Shown piece after piece: positions 7,946 to 16,231 of a stretch of DNA of 64,000 bases. How positions within the stretch are numbered: position 1 is the stretch's first letter; each line of letters starts with the position of its first letter. A program made the position numbers and the translations under genes. Origin of the DNA: Chitinophaga eiseniae. Lineage in GTDB: Bacteria; Bacteroidota; Bacteroidia; Chitinophagales; Chitinophagaceae. The stretch lies in the NCBI RefSeq assembly GCF_900167135.1, contig NZ_FUWZ01000002.1:372001-436000 (forward strand), in the 5' to 3' direction. Under the pieces are notes generated by a model. The model had not been told where the DNA came from and searched no databases. It saw nothing but the letters and a program-made list of their open reading frames with translations.

Positions 7946-10306
7946 ATGACAGGAACAATGAAATATCAATGCCTCGCCGTATTGTCGGGCTTCCTGTGGC
8001 ACTCTGCCACCGCCCAGCACATCGCAGATTCCGCCACTTTTGCCCGGGCAGCTGCTTCGGTAAAAAAAATACCCCCTATCACTAATACTACACGGCAGCT
8101 GCCCCTACCGGCGGCGCCAGCCGGCTATTCGTTACAGCTGAAGGGGACAGACCGGTTACCGGTTATAGACCGGGAAGGACATATTACCACGCCGCTCGTG
8201 GATGTGCCGGTCAGCCTTTATTTTGTGCTGCAACGCCATCAGGACAGCGCCACCATGGATGTGCCCAACATTACCGTGACAGTGCCTGGAAAATATGCCG
8301 CCCGTACAGGTAATCCGACGCCTTTTGTGATCCCCGCGCTGCGAGAATGGTATGGCGGGAAAGGAAACTATACCCTGCCCGGTAAACCGGCACTGGTGAT
8401 AGATCCCCGGGACACCGCGGCGCTGCTGCCCGGCGTAACTGTCTTCAAGGCAGATCTACAGCAGCTGACCGGTATTCCACAGATCAGTATCCGTACAGGT
8501 CAGCCCCGTAAAGGCGATATCTATTTCAGCTTAAGGTCCGCAGACCAGGCACTGGGAAAAGAAGGCTATCAACTGGAGATTGCGGAAGATATCCGTATCC
8601 GGGCCATGCATCCGCAGGGCGCTTTCTGGGCCACCCGCACCCTGTTACAGCTACTGGAACAGGACCGGCAACATCGTCATATCCCGCAAGGTATCACGCG
8701 CGACTATCCCAAATATGCCGTCCGTGGCTTTGTGCTGGACGCAGGCCGCAAATTCTTCTCCATGGATTTTCTCCGGCACTATGTAAAATTCATGGCCTAC
8801 TACAAGATGAACGACTTCCACATCCATCTCAACGACAACGGCTTTAAACAATTTTTCGGCAACAACTGGGACAGTACCTATGCAGCATTCAGACTGGAAA
8901 ACAGCACCTTTCCCGGTCTTACCGCGAAAGACGGCAGCTATTCCAAGAAAGCCTTCATCGCCTTGCAGGACCTTGCTGACAGCTGCGCCGTAAAAATTAT
9001 CCCGGAGATCGATGTGCCGGCGCACTCACTGGCTTTCACGAAAGTCGTTCCGCAAACCGCCAGCCTCTCCTATGGAAGAGACCATCTCAATCTTGACAGC
9101 GCTTCCTACGATATGATCGACAAGGTTTTCCGGGAATACCTGCAAGGGCCGGAACCTGTGTTTAAAGGCGACGAAGTACACATCGGCACCGATGAGTACG
9201 CAAAGAAAGAAGCAGAGAAATTCAGGGCATTCACAGACCATTACATCCGTTATGTAGAAAGCTTCGGTAAAAAAGTGCGGATGTGGGGTTCCCTCACCCA
9301 CGCACAGGGTTCTACACCTGTAAAATCAGCCGGTGTTACCATGAACGCGTGGTACAACGGCTATGCCGAGCCGGCAGACATGATGCGCCAGGGATATGAT
9401 CTCATCAGCACGCCCGACGGATGGTTATACATCGTTCCGGCAGCTGGGTACTATCACGACTATCTCAACGTCGCAAAAATATACCAGCAATGGGAGCCTA
9501 ATATGATTGGAGATGCAGTATTCCCGATGGGGCATCCGCAGATAAAAGGCGGCGCTTTCGCAGTATGGAACGATCACCCGGGCAACGGTATCACTGAACA
9601 GGACGTGCATGATCGTGTATTCCCTTCCATGCAGGTACTGGCAGAAAAAATGTGGAACGGCCATACATCGCAGAGCGACTATCAACAGTTTGCCGCCCAC
9701 AGCCGGTTGATCGGAGAAGGGCCCGGGCTCAATATGCGGGCTAAAATAACCAGCCGCGACTCCCTTGCCCTGCAATATGATTTTTCAGACAACAGGATCA
9801 ACGATATCAGCGGCAACAAGAGAGCAGCGCTTCAACAACACCAGGTGGGCATCTCACCCCGGAAAACACTGGTACTGCAGGGTGGCAGCAGCTATATAAA
9901 AACACCGTTAACCGAAGTGGGTTATCCTTACAGTGTTGAATTTGATATTCAGCCAGCTGCTGATAACCAGCCGGGAGCCGTACTCTTTTCCTCTCCACAT
10001 GCGGTGGTGACATACCAGGATGGCAAAATAGCCTTCTCCCGTGAAGGCTATCATTACCACTTCAATTACAGGTTCCACGCAGACAGCATGACCCACGTAA
10101 GGATCAGCGGCAATAACAAAGGCACCTCCCTGTTTATCAACGGCCGGTTAGCAGAAAAACTGGAAGGCGCTATGCGATCATTCCCCGGCACGAAAGACAG
10201 GAATATGATCATTCAGACGCTCGTATTTCCTTTACAAACGATCGGCGATAGCGCGAACGCTTTCAAAGGTGAAATCGATAACCTCAAAGTGATACAACAT
10301 CCGTAA
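7946..10306 (+). CDS. Secreted family 20 beta-N-acetylhexosaminidase with C-terminal LamG-like domain
   Basis: A 786-residue glycoside hydrolase that should remove terminal beta-linked GlcNAc or GalNAc. Layout: signal peptide (hydrophobic run near LAVLSGFLWHSATA), GH20b-like N-domain about 125-250, (beta/alpha)8 catalytic domain about 254-590 (GFVLDAGRKFF, DFHIHLNDNG, IIPEIDVPAHS), and a concanavalin/LamG-like domain about 605-786. The catalytic pair is D416-E417 in HIGTDEY; in most GH20 enzymes this reads HxGGDE, so Thr replaces a Gly. GH20 uses substrate-assisted catalysis through the 2-acetamido group. The start may be 7946 or the ATG at 7958, which begins directly at the signal peptide. 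It follows susD and probably processes the glycan imported by that pair. Confidence 0.92.
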   Translation: MTGTMKYQCLAVLSGFLWHSATAQHIADSATFARAAASVKKIPPITNTTRQLPLPAAPAGYSLQLKGTDRLPVIDREGHITTPLVDVPVSLYFVLQRHQDSATMDVPNITVTVPGKYAARTGNPTPFVIPALREWYGGKGNYTLPGKPALVIDPRDTAALLPGVTVFKADLQQLTGIPQISIRTGQPRKGDIYFSLRSADQALGKEGYQLEIAEDIRIRAMHPQGAFWATRTLLQLLEQDRQHRHIPQGITRDYPKYAVRGFVLDAGRKFFSMDFLRHYVKFMAYYKMNDFHIHLNDNGFKQFFGNNWDSTYAAFRLENSTFPGLTAKDGSYSKKAFIALQDLADSCAVKIIPEIDVPAHSLAFTKVVPQTASLSYGRDHLNLDSASYDMIDKVFREYLQGPEPVFKGDEVHIGTDEYAKKEAEKFRAFTDHYIRYVESFGKKVRMWGSLTHAQGSTPVKSAGVTMNAWYNGYAEPADMMRQGYDLISTPDGWLYIVPAAGYYHDYLNVAKIYQQWEPNMIGDAVFPMGHPQIKGGAFAVWNDHPGNGITEQDVHDRVFPSMQVLAEKMWNGHTSQSDYQQFAAHSRLIGEGPGLNMRAKITSRDSLALQYDFSDNRINDISGNKRAALQQHQVGISPRKTLVLQGGSSYIKTPLTEVGYPYSVEFDIQPAADNQPGAVLFSSPHAVVTYQDGKIAFSREGYHYHFNYRFHADSMTHVRISGNNKGTSLFINGRLAEKLEGAMRSFPGTKDRNMIIQTLVFPLQTIGDSANAFKGEIDNLKVIQHP

Positions 10307-10321
10307 TATTTTTTTAGTAAT

Positions 10322-10360
10322 AAAAAAAGTCCGTCAATACAAAATTGACGGACTTTTTTA
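10322..10360. terminator. Bidirectional terminator between hexosaminidase and D-amino-acid cassette
   Basis: GTCCGTCAAT and ATTGACGGAC form a 10-bp stem flanked by A7 on the left and T6 on the right, giving a U tract for transcripts from either side. It lies between convergent genes ending at 10306 and 10376. Confidence 0.92.
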
Positions 10361-10375
10361 TGGTATTTCGTGATA

Positions 10376-11476
10376 TCAGTGCTCAATCATCCTGTCCCTG
10401 GCGATCACCTTCCACGTACCGGTACACACATGGTCTTCCACAACATAGGCGCGTTCGTATAATGCCACTGTCGGACAAATATGTAACGGTACGCCGTAGA
10501 ATTCCGTACCCACGGGATAAGCAGCGGTATCTGCCACTTTCAGCACCAGGTGTTCTTCGCTCTGGGATACCGGTTGCGCTTCCGGCGCATTGATGAAATG
10601 CACCCTTGGCTGCGGGCTTTCGGCCGCCACCGATTTATGTCCCAGGTCGAGGCACAACAGCTGGTCGTCGATAACAGAAACGACCCTCGATAGTACCAGC
10701 GCCGCCCATTGGAAGGGTTGTTCCGGCAGATTTTTACCATAGCCCCAGTCCCAGAAAACAAAAGTACCCGGACTGCATTCTATGACCGGTCTCGCGGCAT
10801 GTATAGGAAAGGTAGGGGAACCGCCGGCGACGATGACCGGCTCCGGCAGCCCACATGCCACGATGGCGTGTTGCAATACCGGCACGGGGCCGTATGCTTC
10901 ATCACAACGCTTTTTCCGTGTAGCCATGTCCGTATCATGCAGATGTCCGTCATAAGCGTGTATGCCTACCGGTTGTATGCCCGGCAAAGTATACAGGTAC
11001 CGGTACAAGTCGAGCGCTCCTTCCGGTTTAATCCCGGTACGGTTCATACCCACATTCAGATCGAGGTATACCTTCAGTCGCTTTCCGGCCGCGGCAAACA
11101 GGCTGCTGATAGCTTCGGCGGCAGTTTTGTTATCTGTCAGGCAGGCGAAATCCGTGTCCGGATACTGTTGCACCAGTTCCAGCAGACGCGCCGCTTTAGG
11201 CCCTACCGGCTGATAGGCCAGCAATACGTCTTTGGCTTTTACCATGCCCAGCATTTCCGCTTCCGCGATAGTGGCGCACTTATATTTCTGTATGCCAGCC
11301 GCCTGCATCATTTGCGCCACTTCGGCGATCTTATGTGTTTTTACGTGTATCCGTAACCGCTGTACATCATCGATCATGTTTTTTACCAGACCGATATTTT
11401 CCCCGATCCTGTCTTTATATACCAGCAACGCGGGAGAATCCACCTGCGCCGGTGTTTTAAGTTGATACCATTCCAT
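10376..11476 (-). CDS. Fold-type III PLP enzyme, D-threonine aldolase/D-serine dehydratase family
   Basis: A 366-residue enzyme of the alanine-racemase-like fold (D-TA/DSD1 family), which acts on D-threonine, D-serine or other 3-hydroxy-D-amino acids using PLP and usually a divalent metal. The N-terminal HVKTHK (residues 44-49) holds the PLP lysine, most likely K46 by analogy with family members; YLDLNVGMNRTG and the C-terminal HICPTVALYERAYVV, with His and Cys typical of metal sites, are also diagnostic. Aldolase cannot be told from dehydratase without alignment. It is the last gene of a probable operon after the GntP permease and ridA (11 bp gap), which favours catabolism of an imported D-hydroxy amino acid. 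Confidence 0.88.
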   Translation of the reverse strand: MEWYQLKTPAQVDSPALLVYKDRIGENIGLVKNMIDDVQRLRIHVKTHKIAEVAQMMQAAGIQKYKCATIAEAEMLGMVKAKDVLLAYQPVGPKAARLLELVQQYPDTDFACLTDNKTAAEAISSLFAAAGKRLKVYLDLNVGMNRTGIKPEGALDLYRYLYTLPGIQPVGIHAYDGHLHDTDMATRKKRCDEAYGPVPVLQHAIVACGLPEPVIVAGGSPTFPIHAARPVIECSPGTFVFWDWGYGKNLPEQPFQWAALVLSRVVSVIDDQLLCLDLGHKSVAAESPQPRVHFINAPEAQPVSQSEEHLVLKVADTAAYPVGTEFYGVPLHICPTVALYERAYVVEDHVCTGTWKVIARDRMIEH

Positions 11477-11487
11477 AGGTTATATCA

Positions 11488-11949
11488 TTAATACAATTCG
11501 AATAAGGCTTCTATTTCCACCGGTATATTATCCGGCAGCGAGCCGAAACCAACGGCGCTGCGTACGCCCACGCCGTTCTCCTGTCCCCATACCGCTGCAA
11601 ACAATTCGCTGCAGCCATTGATAATATAAGGGTGCCGCTCAAACTCCGGTACGCAGTTGACCATCCCCAGTACTTTGATGACCCTTTTGATCTTATCCAG
11701 GCTGCCCAGGTTTGTTACGAGCGTTGACAGGATGGCCAATCCTACCTGACGGGCGGCCAGTTTACCTTCCTCCGGTGTAAGGTCTCTGCCGATGCGGCCC
11801 ATGATCAGGCTGCCATCGTCCTGCACGGTGCCATGCCCTGAAACGTACACGTGTTTTCCGTTTATCAGCAATGGTTTATAAACGCCCAGCGGTGCAGGCG
11901 CTGGTGGCAGCGAGAGGCCCAGTGCTTTAAAGTTCTCCGTCGGTGTCAT
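11488..11949 (-). CDS. RidA/YjgF/UK114 family imine deaminase
   Basis: A 153-residue Rid-family protein. Members hydrolyse reactive enamine/imine intermediates such as 2-aminoacrylate released by PLP-dependent serine or threonine dehydratases. The conserved arginine is in VRSAVGFGSLPDNIPVEIEA, and the strand HVYVSGHGTVQDDG matches the family start region. Its position between a GntP-type permease and a D-amino-acid PLP enzyme fits this detoxifying role well. Gaps are 11 bp downstream and 19 bp upstream, consistent with one transcript. The subclass (RidA or Rid1-7) was not resolved. Confidence 0.9.
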   Translation of the reverse strand: MTPTENFKALGLSLPPAPAPLGVYKPLLINGKHVYVSGHGTVQDDGSLIMGRIGRDLTPEEGKLAARQVGLAILSTLVTNLGSLDKIKRVIKVLGMVNCVPEFERHPYIINGCSELFAAVWGQENGVGVRSAVGFGSLPDNIPVEIEALFELY

Positions 11950-11968
11950 TTTCGTTTATTGGTTTACG

Positions 11969-13282
11969 TTAGACAATCATACTCAGCAATAAACTACCGA
12001 TAAGTCCTGTTACCGAAACGATGGTTTCCATTACTGACCATGTTTTGATCGTATCTTTCACTGACAAGTTAAAGTATTCTTTGAACATCCAGAACCCGGC
12101 GTCGTTGACGTGTGAAAACATCAGGCTGCCGGCGCCGGTAGCCAGCACCATCAGGTTGGGGTTTACCCCCGAACTGGCGATCAGCGGCGCCACGATGCCG
12201 GCCGTCGTTAAACCGGCTACTGTAGCCGATCCGATACAAACGCGGATAATCGCCGCAATGCCCCATGCCAGCAACAGCGGATGCATATGCATATTCCGCA
12301 GCGTCTCAGCAATATAGTCACTCACCTTACTGTCATGCAGCAGCTGCGTGAGCGCACCGGAACCGCCAATGATCAGGATGATCACGGCCACATCTTTCAC
12401 TGCATCATCCATCAGCCCCAACATCTTTTTGGAAGGCATGCCCCGTCGGGTACCCAGCAGGTACATCCCGTTTAACACCGCCAGCAACATCACGATCAGC
12501 GGATCTCCCAGCCAGGTGACGATCTTATAGGGCAATTCACCGGCTGGCAGCCATAACTTCAGCAGGGCGGTCACCGCCAGCAACAATACCGGCAACATGG
12601 CAGCAAACATACTCGGGAACATGCCCGGCAGCTCCGCTTCCGGCAGGGGCGGCGCCACGAACATTTTTCCGGGTTCGCTGGCATACCTTTTCAGGTACCG
12701 CGAAAACACCGGTCCGGCCAGGATAATGGCCGGTATCGCCAGCAAAATACCATAGAGCAGCGTAAGGCCCATGCTGGCATGAAACTGCTGTACCAGCGCG
12801 GTAGGCGAAGGATGCGGCGGCAGATAACCATGGGTAACGGACAACGCCGCCAGCATAGGGATGCCCAGGTACACCGTCGGTAAACGGGTTTGCGCCGCCA
12901 CCGTAAAGATCAGCGGCACCATTAATACAAATCCGATGTTGTAAAACAGCGGTATCCCCACAATGAAACCGGTCAGCATCAGCGACCACTGAATATAACG
13001 GGGACCCAACAAACGCATCAGTCCACCTGCGATCCGTTGCGCAGCACCGCTTTCAGCCACCAGTTTACCCAACATGGCGCCGAAAACAATGACCACGATC
13101 AGCGAACCTAAGGTTTTACCGATACCGGTTTGTATGGACTGGGTAATGGCTCCTATGTCCATGCGTAGCGCGAGGCCCATCAGCAGGGAAACAATCAGGA
13201 AAGACACGAAGGTATTTATCTTACACCAGGTAACCAGTACCACCAATAGGAGAATAGCAGCAATAACGATCAATAAAGGCAT
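11969..13282 (-). CDS. GntP-family permease (gluconate or D-serine type)
   Basis: A 437-residue polytopic symporter with about twelve hydrophobic segments. The start is the ATG of MPLLIVIAAILLLVV, preceded on the minus strand by AAGAAAGAG; a longer frame from 13315 would add eleven charged residues and is unlikely. Family motifs include GYLPPHPSPTALVQQF and, near the end, IRVCIGSATVAGLTTAGIVAP. GntP members transport gluconate, other sugar acids or, for DsdX, D-serine. Linkage to a D-amino-acid PLP enzyme and RidA favours a DsdX-like role here, but this is contextual. It begins 49 bp after the MacB-like permease gene on the same strand. Confidence 0.9.
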   Translation of the reverse strand: MPLLIVIAAILLLVVLVTWCKINTFVSFLIVSLLMGLALRMDIGAITQSIQTGIGKTLGSLIVVIVFGAMLGKLVAESGAAQRIAGGLMRLLGPRYIQWSLMLTGFIVGIPLFYNIGFVLMVPLIFTVAAQTRLPTVYLGIPMLAALSVTHGYLPPHPSPTALVQQFHASMGLTLLYGILLAIPAIILAGPVFSRYLKRYASEPGKMFVAPPLPEAELPGMFPSMFAAMLPVLLLAVTALLKLWLPAGELPYKIVTWLGDPLIVMLLAVLNGMYLLGTRRGMPSKKMLGLMDDAVKDVAVIILIIGGSGALTQLLHDSKVSDYIAETLRNMHMHPLLLAWGIAAIIRVCIGSATVAGLTTAGIVAPLIASSGVNPNLMVLATGAGSLMFSHVNDAGFWMFKEYFNLSVKDTIKTWSVMETIVSVTGLIGSLLLSMIV

Positions 13283-13331
13283 ATGCTCTTTCTTTTGGAA
13301 AGAACAAGATAACAAATTGATTCCGGGAATT

Positions 13332-14609
13332 CTACTCGTAACGCAAAGCGATAATGGGGTCCAGTTTAGAGGCCTTGTAGGCGGGATAGATACCGGAAAC
13401 CAGTCCTACGGCGGCGCAGAGGCCGACACCGGTTAAAATCCATGCCCAGGGCACAACAAAAGAAGATTTCAGTAACATGGACACAATATTGCCCAGCAGC
13501 ATACCTGCCAGGGCGCCGAAGAGGCCGCCCATGGTACTGATGATGATGGCTTCGTAGAGAAATTGTTTGCGGATGGTTTTGCTGGTAGCACCCAAAGCTT
13601 TGGTGACCCCTATCTCACGGGTCCTTTCAGCCACCGACACCAGCATGATGTTCATCAGTCCTATCGCAGAACCGAAAAGCGTGATCGCAGCGATAGCTAC
13701 GGCGAACAGGTTCACCGTGCCCAAACTCTGGAACAACATCTCTGCGATACTATCGCTCTTGCTGAGGGTAAAGTTATCTTCATCGTTCAGCGCCAGCTGC
13801 CGCACTACCCGGAAGGTGCCAATGGCTTCGCCCTGCGCGGCTTCCATCTGTTTAATATCTTTCACGGACACGCCTATCTGATAAGAAGCGTTGGGCCGGT
13901 TAAAAATTCTTCGTGTATTGTTGACCGTGGTAATCACCACGTTGTCCGCGCTCATCAGGTTGCTGCTGCCTTTGCTTTCCAGCACGCCGATCACGCGATA
14001 ACGCACATCTCCCACACGGATGGTGTTATTTACCACATTTTTCATTTTTTTCCCGAACAGCTTCTCTGCCACGTCTTTGCCCAGGATAGCCACGTTACGC
14101 CCGGACGATACGTCCAGTGCGTTAAAATTGCGGCCGTCTCGGATAGTATAGCTGGAGATATCGAGATAGTTCTCGTCTCCGCCGATAACGGTCACGTTGG
14201 GGTTCGTCTTCTTGTCGTCTTTATATACCGTGGCGATGCCGGTGGCCCTGAAATTAACGCTCACCGTGGCAGGAAAATGGTACCGGTCTTTAAACTGCAT
14301 CGCCTCCTGGTAAGAAATGGTTTTATTGCTGATGGATTTCCGGACCTTTTTTACGTTTTTATTGCCTTTGGAGGCCTTGTCGCCGTCATTCCCGATATGT
14401 ACCTGCATATCGCGGTTTCTCAGGGAAAAGCTGTTGGCCCCCATGCTGGCGAAGCTGGAGTAAATACTGTTTTTCATGCTGTCGATGGCGGTCAGAATGC
14501 CCACCAGTACTGTGATGCCCACAGCAATAATAGAAACAGTAAGACCGGTGCGCAGCCTGTTGCCGCTCACGGAACGATAAGCAAGGGAAAATATATCTAA
14601 AAACCGCAT
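13332..14609 (-). CDS. MacB/FtsX-type ABC transporter permease, orphan
   Basis: A 425-residue inner-membrane protein. One N-terminal span (about residues 20-42) is followed by a large periplasmic MacB_PCD domain (about 45-290) and three C-terminal spans in the FtsX domain; the coupling block SVAERTREIGVTKALGATSKTIRKQFL and the ending YPAYKASKLDPIIALRYE are characteristic. Such permeases work with an ATPase (MacB or LolD-like) and often an HlyD-type adaptor in lipoprotein or peptide export. No ATPase or adaptor gene is next to it, so partners must be encoded elsewhere. A promoter directly upstream and the nuo terminator before it make it an independent unit. Confidence 0.9.
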   Translation of the reverse strand: MRFLDIFSLAYRSVSGNRLRTGLTVSIIAVGITVLVGILTAIDSMKNSIYSSFASMGANSFSLRNRDMQVHIGNDGDKASKGNKNVKKVRKSISNKTISYQEAMQFKDRYHFPATVSVNFRATGIATVYKDDKKTNPNVTVIGGDENYLDISSYTIRDGRNFNALDVSSGRNVAILGKDVAEKLFGKKMKNVVNNTIRVGDVRYRVIGVLESKGSSNLMSADNVVITTVNNTRRIFNRPNASYQIGVSVKDIKQMEAAQGEAIGTFRVVRQLALNDEDNFTLSKSDSIAEMLFQSLGTVNLFAVAIAAITLFGSAIGLMNIMLVSVAERTREIGVTKALGATSKTIRKQFLYEAIIISTMGGLFGALAGMLLGNIVSMLLKSSFVVPWAWILTGVGLCAAVGLVSGIYPAYKASKLDPIIALRYE

Positions 14610-14613
14610 GTAA

Positions 14614-14644
14614 TAAAGTTAATGGAAGTTCAGACAGACACAAA
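14614..14644 (-). promoter_or_regulatory. Promoter of the MacB-like permease gene
   Basis: On the minus strand, TTTG (14644-14641), a 19-bp spacer and TAACTTTA (14621-14614) match the Bacteroidota -33/-7 pattern, with one mismatch in the last base of TAnnTTTG. The gene starts 5 bp downstream of the -7 box, so the leader would be very short. Confidence 0.55.
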
Positions 14645-14703
14645 ATAAAAAGTGAAGGAACGTGGACTATGCCGTTTGAACGGTCACGGGGGGGGCTAAA
14701 AAT

Positions 14704-14737
14704 GACAAAGGAAACGGAGGTGACCGTTTCCTTTGTC
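14704..14737 (-). terminator. Rho-independent terminator of the nuo operon
   Basis: A perfect 14-bp stem (GACAAAGGAAACGG and its complement) with a 6-nt loop lies 27 bp past nuoN. On the minus strand it is followed by ATTTTTAG. An 8-G run (14688-14695) lies just beyond. Confidence 0.88.
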
Positions 14738-14764
14738 TATGCAAAAAATTGTCTTGTAACGATT

Positions 14765-16138
14765 TTACAGGCAGCCAATCAGCAGGTTGGGGAACAGGCC
14801 CAGTGCCAGCACCAGGATAATGGTCAGCACCAGCGCTGCTTTGAAACCGCCGGACACCGGTTCTACTTCCGGATCACCCTGTTTGAAATACATCGCCATG
14901 ATCACGCGGAAGTAGTAGTACACGCTGATCGCGGCACACAATACACCTACAATCACCAGCCAGAGGAGATGACCATGCTGGATAGCGGCAGACAGTACGA
15001 AGTATTTGGCAAAGAAACCCGCTGTTACCGGGATACCTGCCAGGGAGAACAGGAAGATGGTCGTTGCCAGCGCCAGCAGCGGCTGTTTACGGGCAAGACC
15101 GTTAAATCCTTCGAAAGTGTAGTCCTTCAGTTTCAGCAGTACGGCAAATACACCAATGGTCGCAAGGCTATAGGCAGCTGCATACAGGACAATGCCCTGT
15201 GTGGCAAACTGGTTGATCGCAATCACGGCAAACAGCATAAAGCCCGCCTGTGCGATACTGGAGTAAGCCAGCATCCGTTTTACGCTCTGCTGGAACACTG
15301 CGCTGAAGTTGCCCAGGATAAGGGTGGCAGCGGTGATGATAGACAGTATCAGCGTCCAGTGATGGCTGATAGCGCCACCAGCGAATGCCACATGGAACAT
15401 ACGCAGGAAAGCGACAAAACCGCCGGCTTTCACTACCGTAGCCATGAAAGAAGTAAACACGGTAGGTGAACCATCATATACGTCAGGCGTCCAGAAGTGG
15501 AACGGTACTGCAGACACTTTGAAGGCGAGGGCAAAAGCCATCAGGATAATACCGCACAGCGCCAGGGGGTGTACAGGATCCGCACCCAGTCCCAGCTCGG
15601 TAATATTGAAGGTACCGGCGGCGCCATAAATCAGGGCAATGCCCATCAGCAGGATGCCGGTAGAGAAAGAACCCATCAGGAAGTACTTCAGGGACGCCTC
15701 ATTGCTTTTCAGGCTTTTGCGATCAGCACCCGCCAGCACATACTGCGGGATAGACATGATCTCAATCGCCAGGAACAACATCAGCAGGTTGCTGAAGGAG
15801 GAGGCCAGCGAAACGCCCGCCAGTATAAAGAAGATCAGGGCAAAGTAATCTCCCACATGCTCACCTACTTTTTCAAACTCACTCCCCGATAACAGGAAAT
15901 ATATCAGGGTTGCACCTAAAGCCACTGCATTAAACAACACACTGAACTTTGATACTTCAATCATACCAAACTGGATATAGCCGCCCAGCTGCACGGTTGG
16001 GTACAGCGCCAGGTTGGCGATAAATGATATGATGATGGCCGCGATGGCGAAAAATTTAATATGCTGCTTATTGCGTACAAATAAACCGACAAACATCAGA
16101 AAAACGCCCGATAAAGCAGTAGAAATTAGTGCATTCAT
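14765..16138 (-). CDS. nuoN: NADH-quinone oxidoreductase subunit N
   Basis: A 457-residue antiporter-like membrane subunit of complex I, with about 13-14 helices. The proton-antiporter core is visible in ANLLMLFLAIEIMSIPQYVL (conserved Glu in helix 5), FHFWTPDVYDGSPT and KRMLAYSSIAQAGF (conserved Lys and broken-helix region). It is the last gene of the nuo operon, followed by a strong terminator. A 93-bp AT-rich gap with a palindrome separates it from nuoM, unusually long for this operon. Confidence 0.96.
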   Translation of the reverse strand: MNALISTALSGVFLMFVGLFVRNKQHIKFFAIAAIIISFIANLALYPTVQLGGYIQFGMIEVSKFSVLFNAVALGATLIYFLLSGSEFEKVGEHVGDYFALIFFILAGVSLASSFSNLLMLFLAIEIMSIPQYVLAGADRKSLKSNEASLKYFLMGSFSTGILLMGIALIYGAAGTFNITELGLGADPVHPLALCGIILMAFALAFKVSAVPFHFWTPDVYDGSPTVFTSFMATVVKAGGFVAFLRMFHVAFAGGAISHHWTLILSIITAATLILGNFSAVFQQSVKRMLAYSSIAQAGFMLFAVIAINQFATQGIVLYAAAYSLATIGVFAVLLKLKDYTFEGFNGLARKQPLLALATTIFLFSLAGIPVTAGFFAKYFVLSAAIQHGHLLWLVIVGVLCAAISVYYYFRVIMAMYFKQGDPEVEPVSGGFKAALVLTIILVLALGLFPNLLIGCL

Positions 16139-16180
16139 ATTGTTTCGTTACAAAACCCATTTAAAATTTTCTCATTTGGA

Positions 16181-16223
16181 TATTTTGATATTTAGTCATT
16201 TCAAATGGCTAAATATCAAAATA
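16181..16223. repeat. AT-rich 43-bp palindrome between nuoM and nuoN
   Basis: Arms of 21 nt (16181-16201 and 16203-16223), beginning TATTTTGATATTTAG and ending in its complement, match at 20 of 21 positions around a single central base. The mismatch is a G-U pair in RNA. It lies 8 bp after the nuoM stop and may be an mRNA-processing or stability hairpin, or a remnant of a small repeat. Confidence 0.75.
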
Positions 16224-16231
16224 ACTAAATA

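Noticed and set aside
14688..14695. Run of eight G as a G-quadruplex or frameshift site
   Set aside because: It is a single G tract beyond the nuo terminator in non-coding DNA; there are no further G tracts to form a quadruplex and no coding frame to shift.
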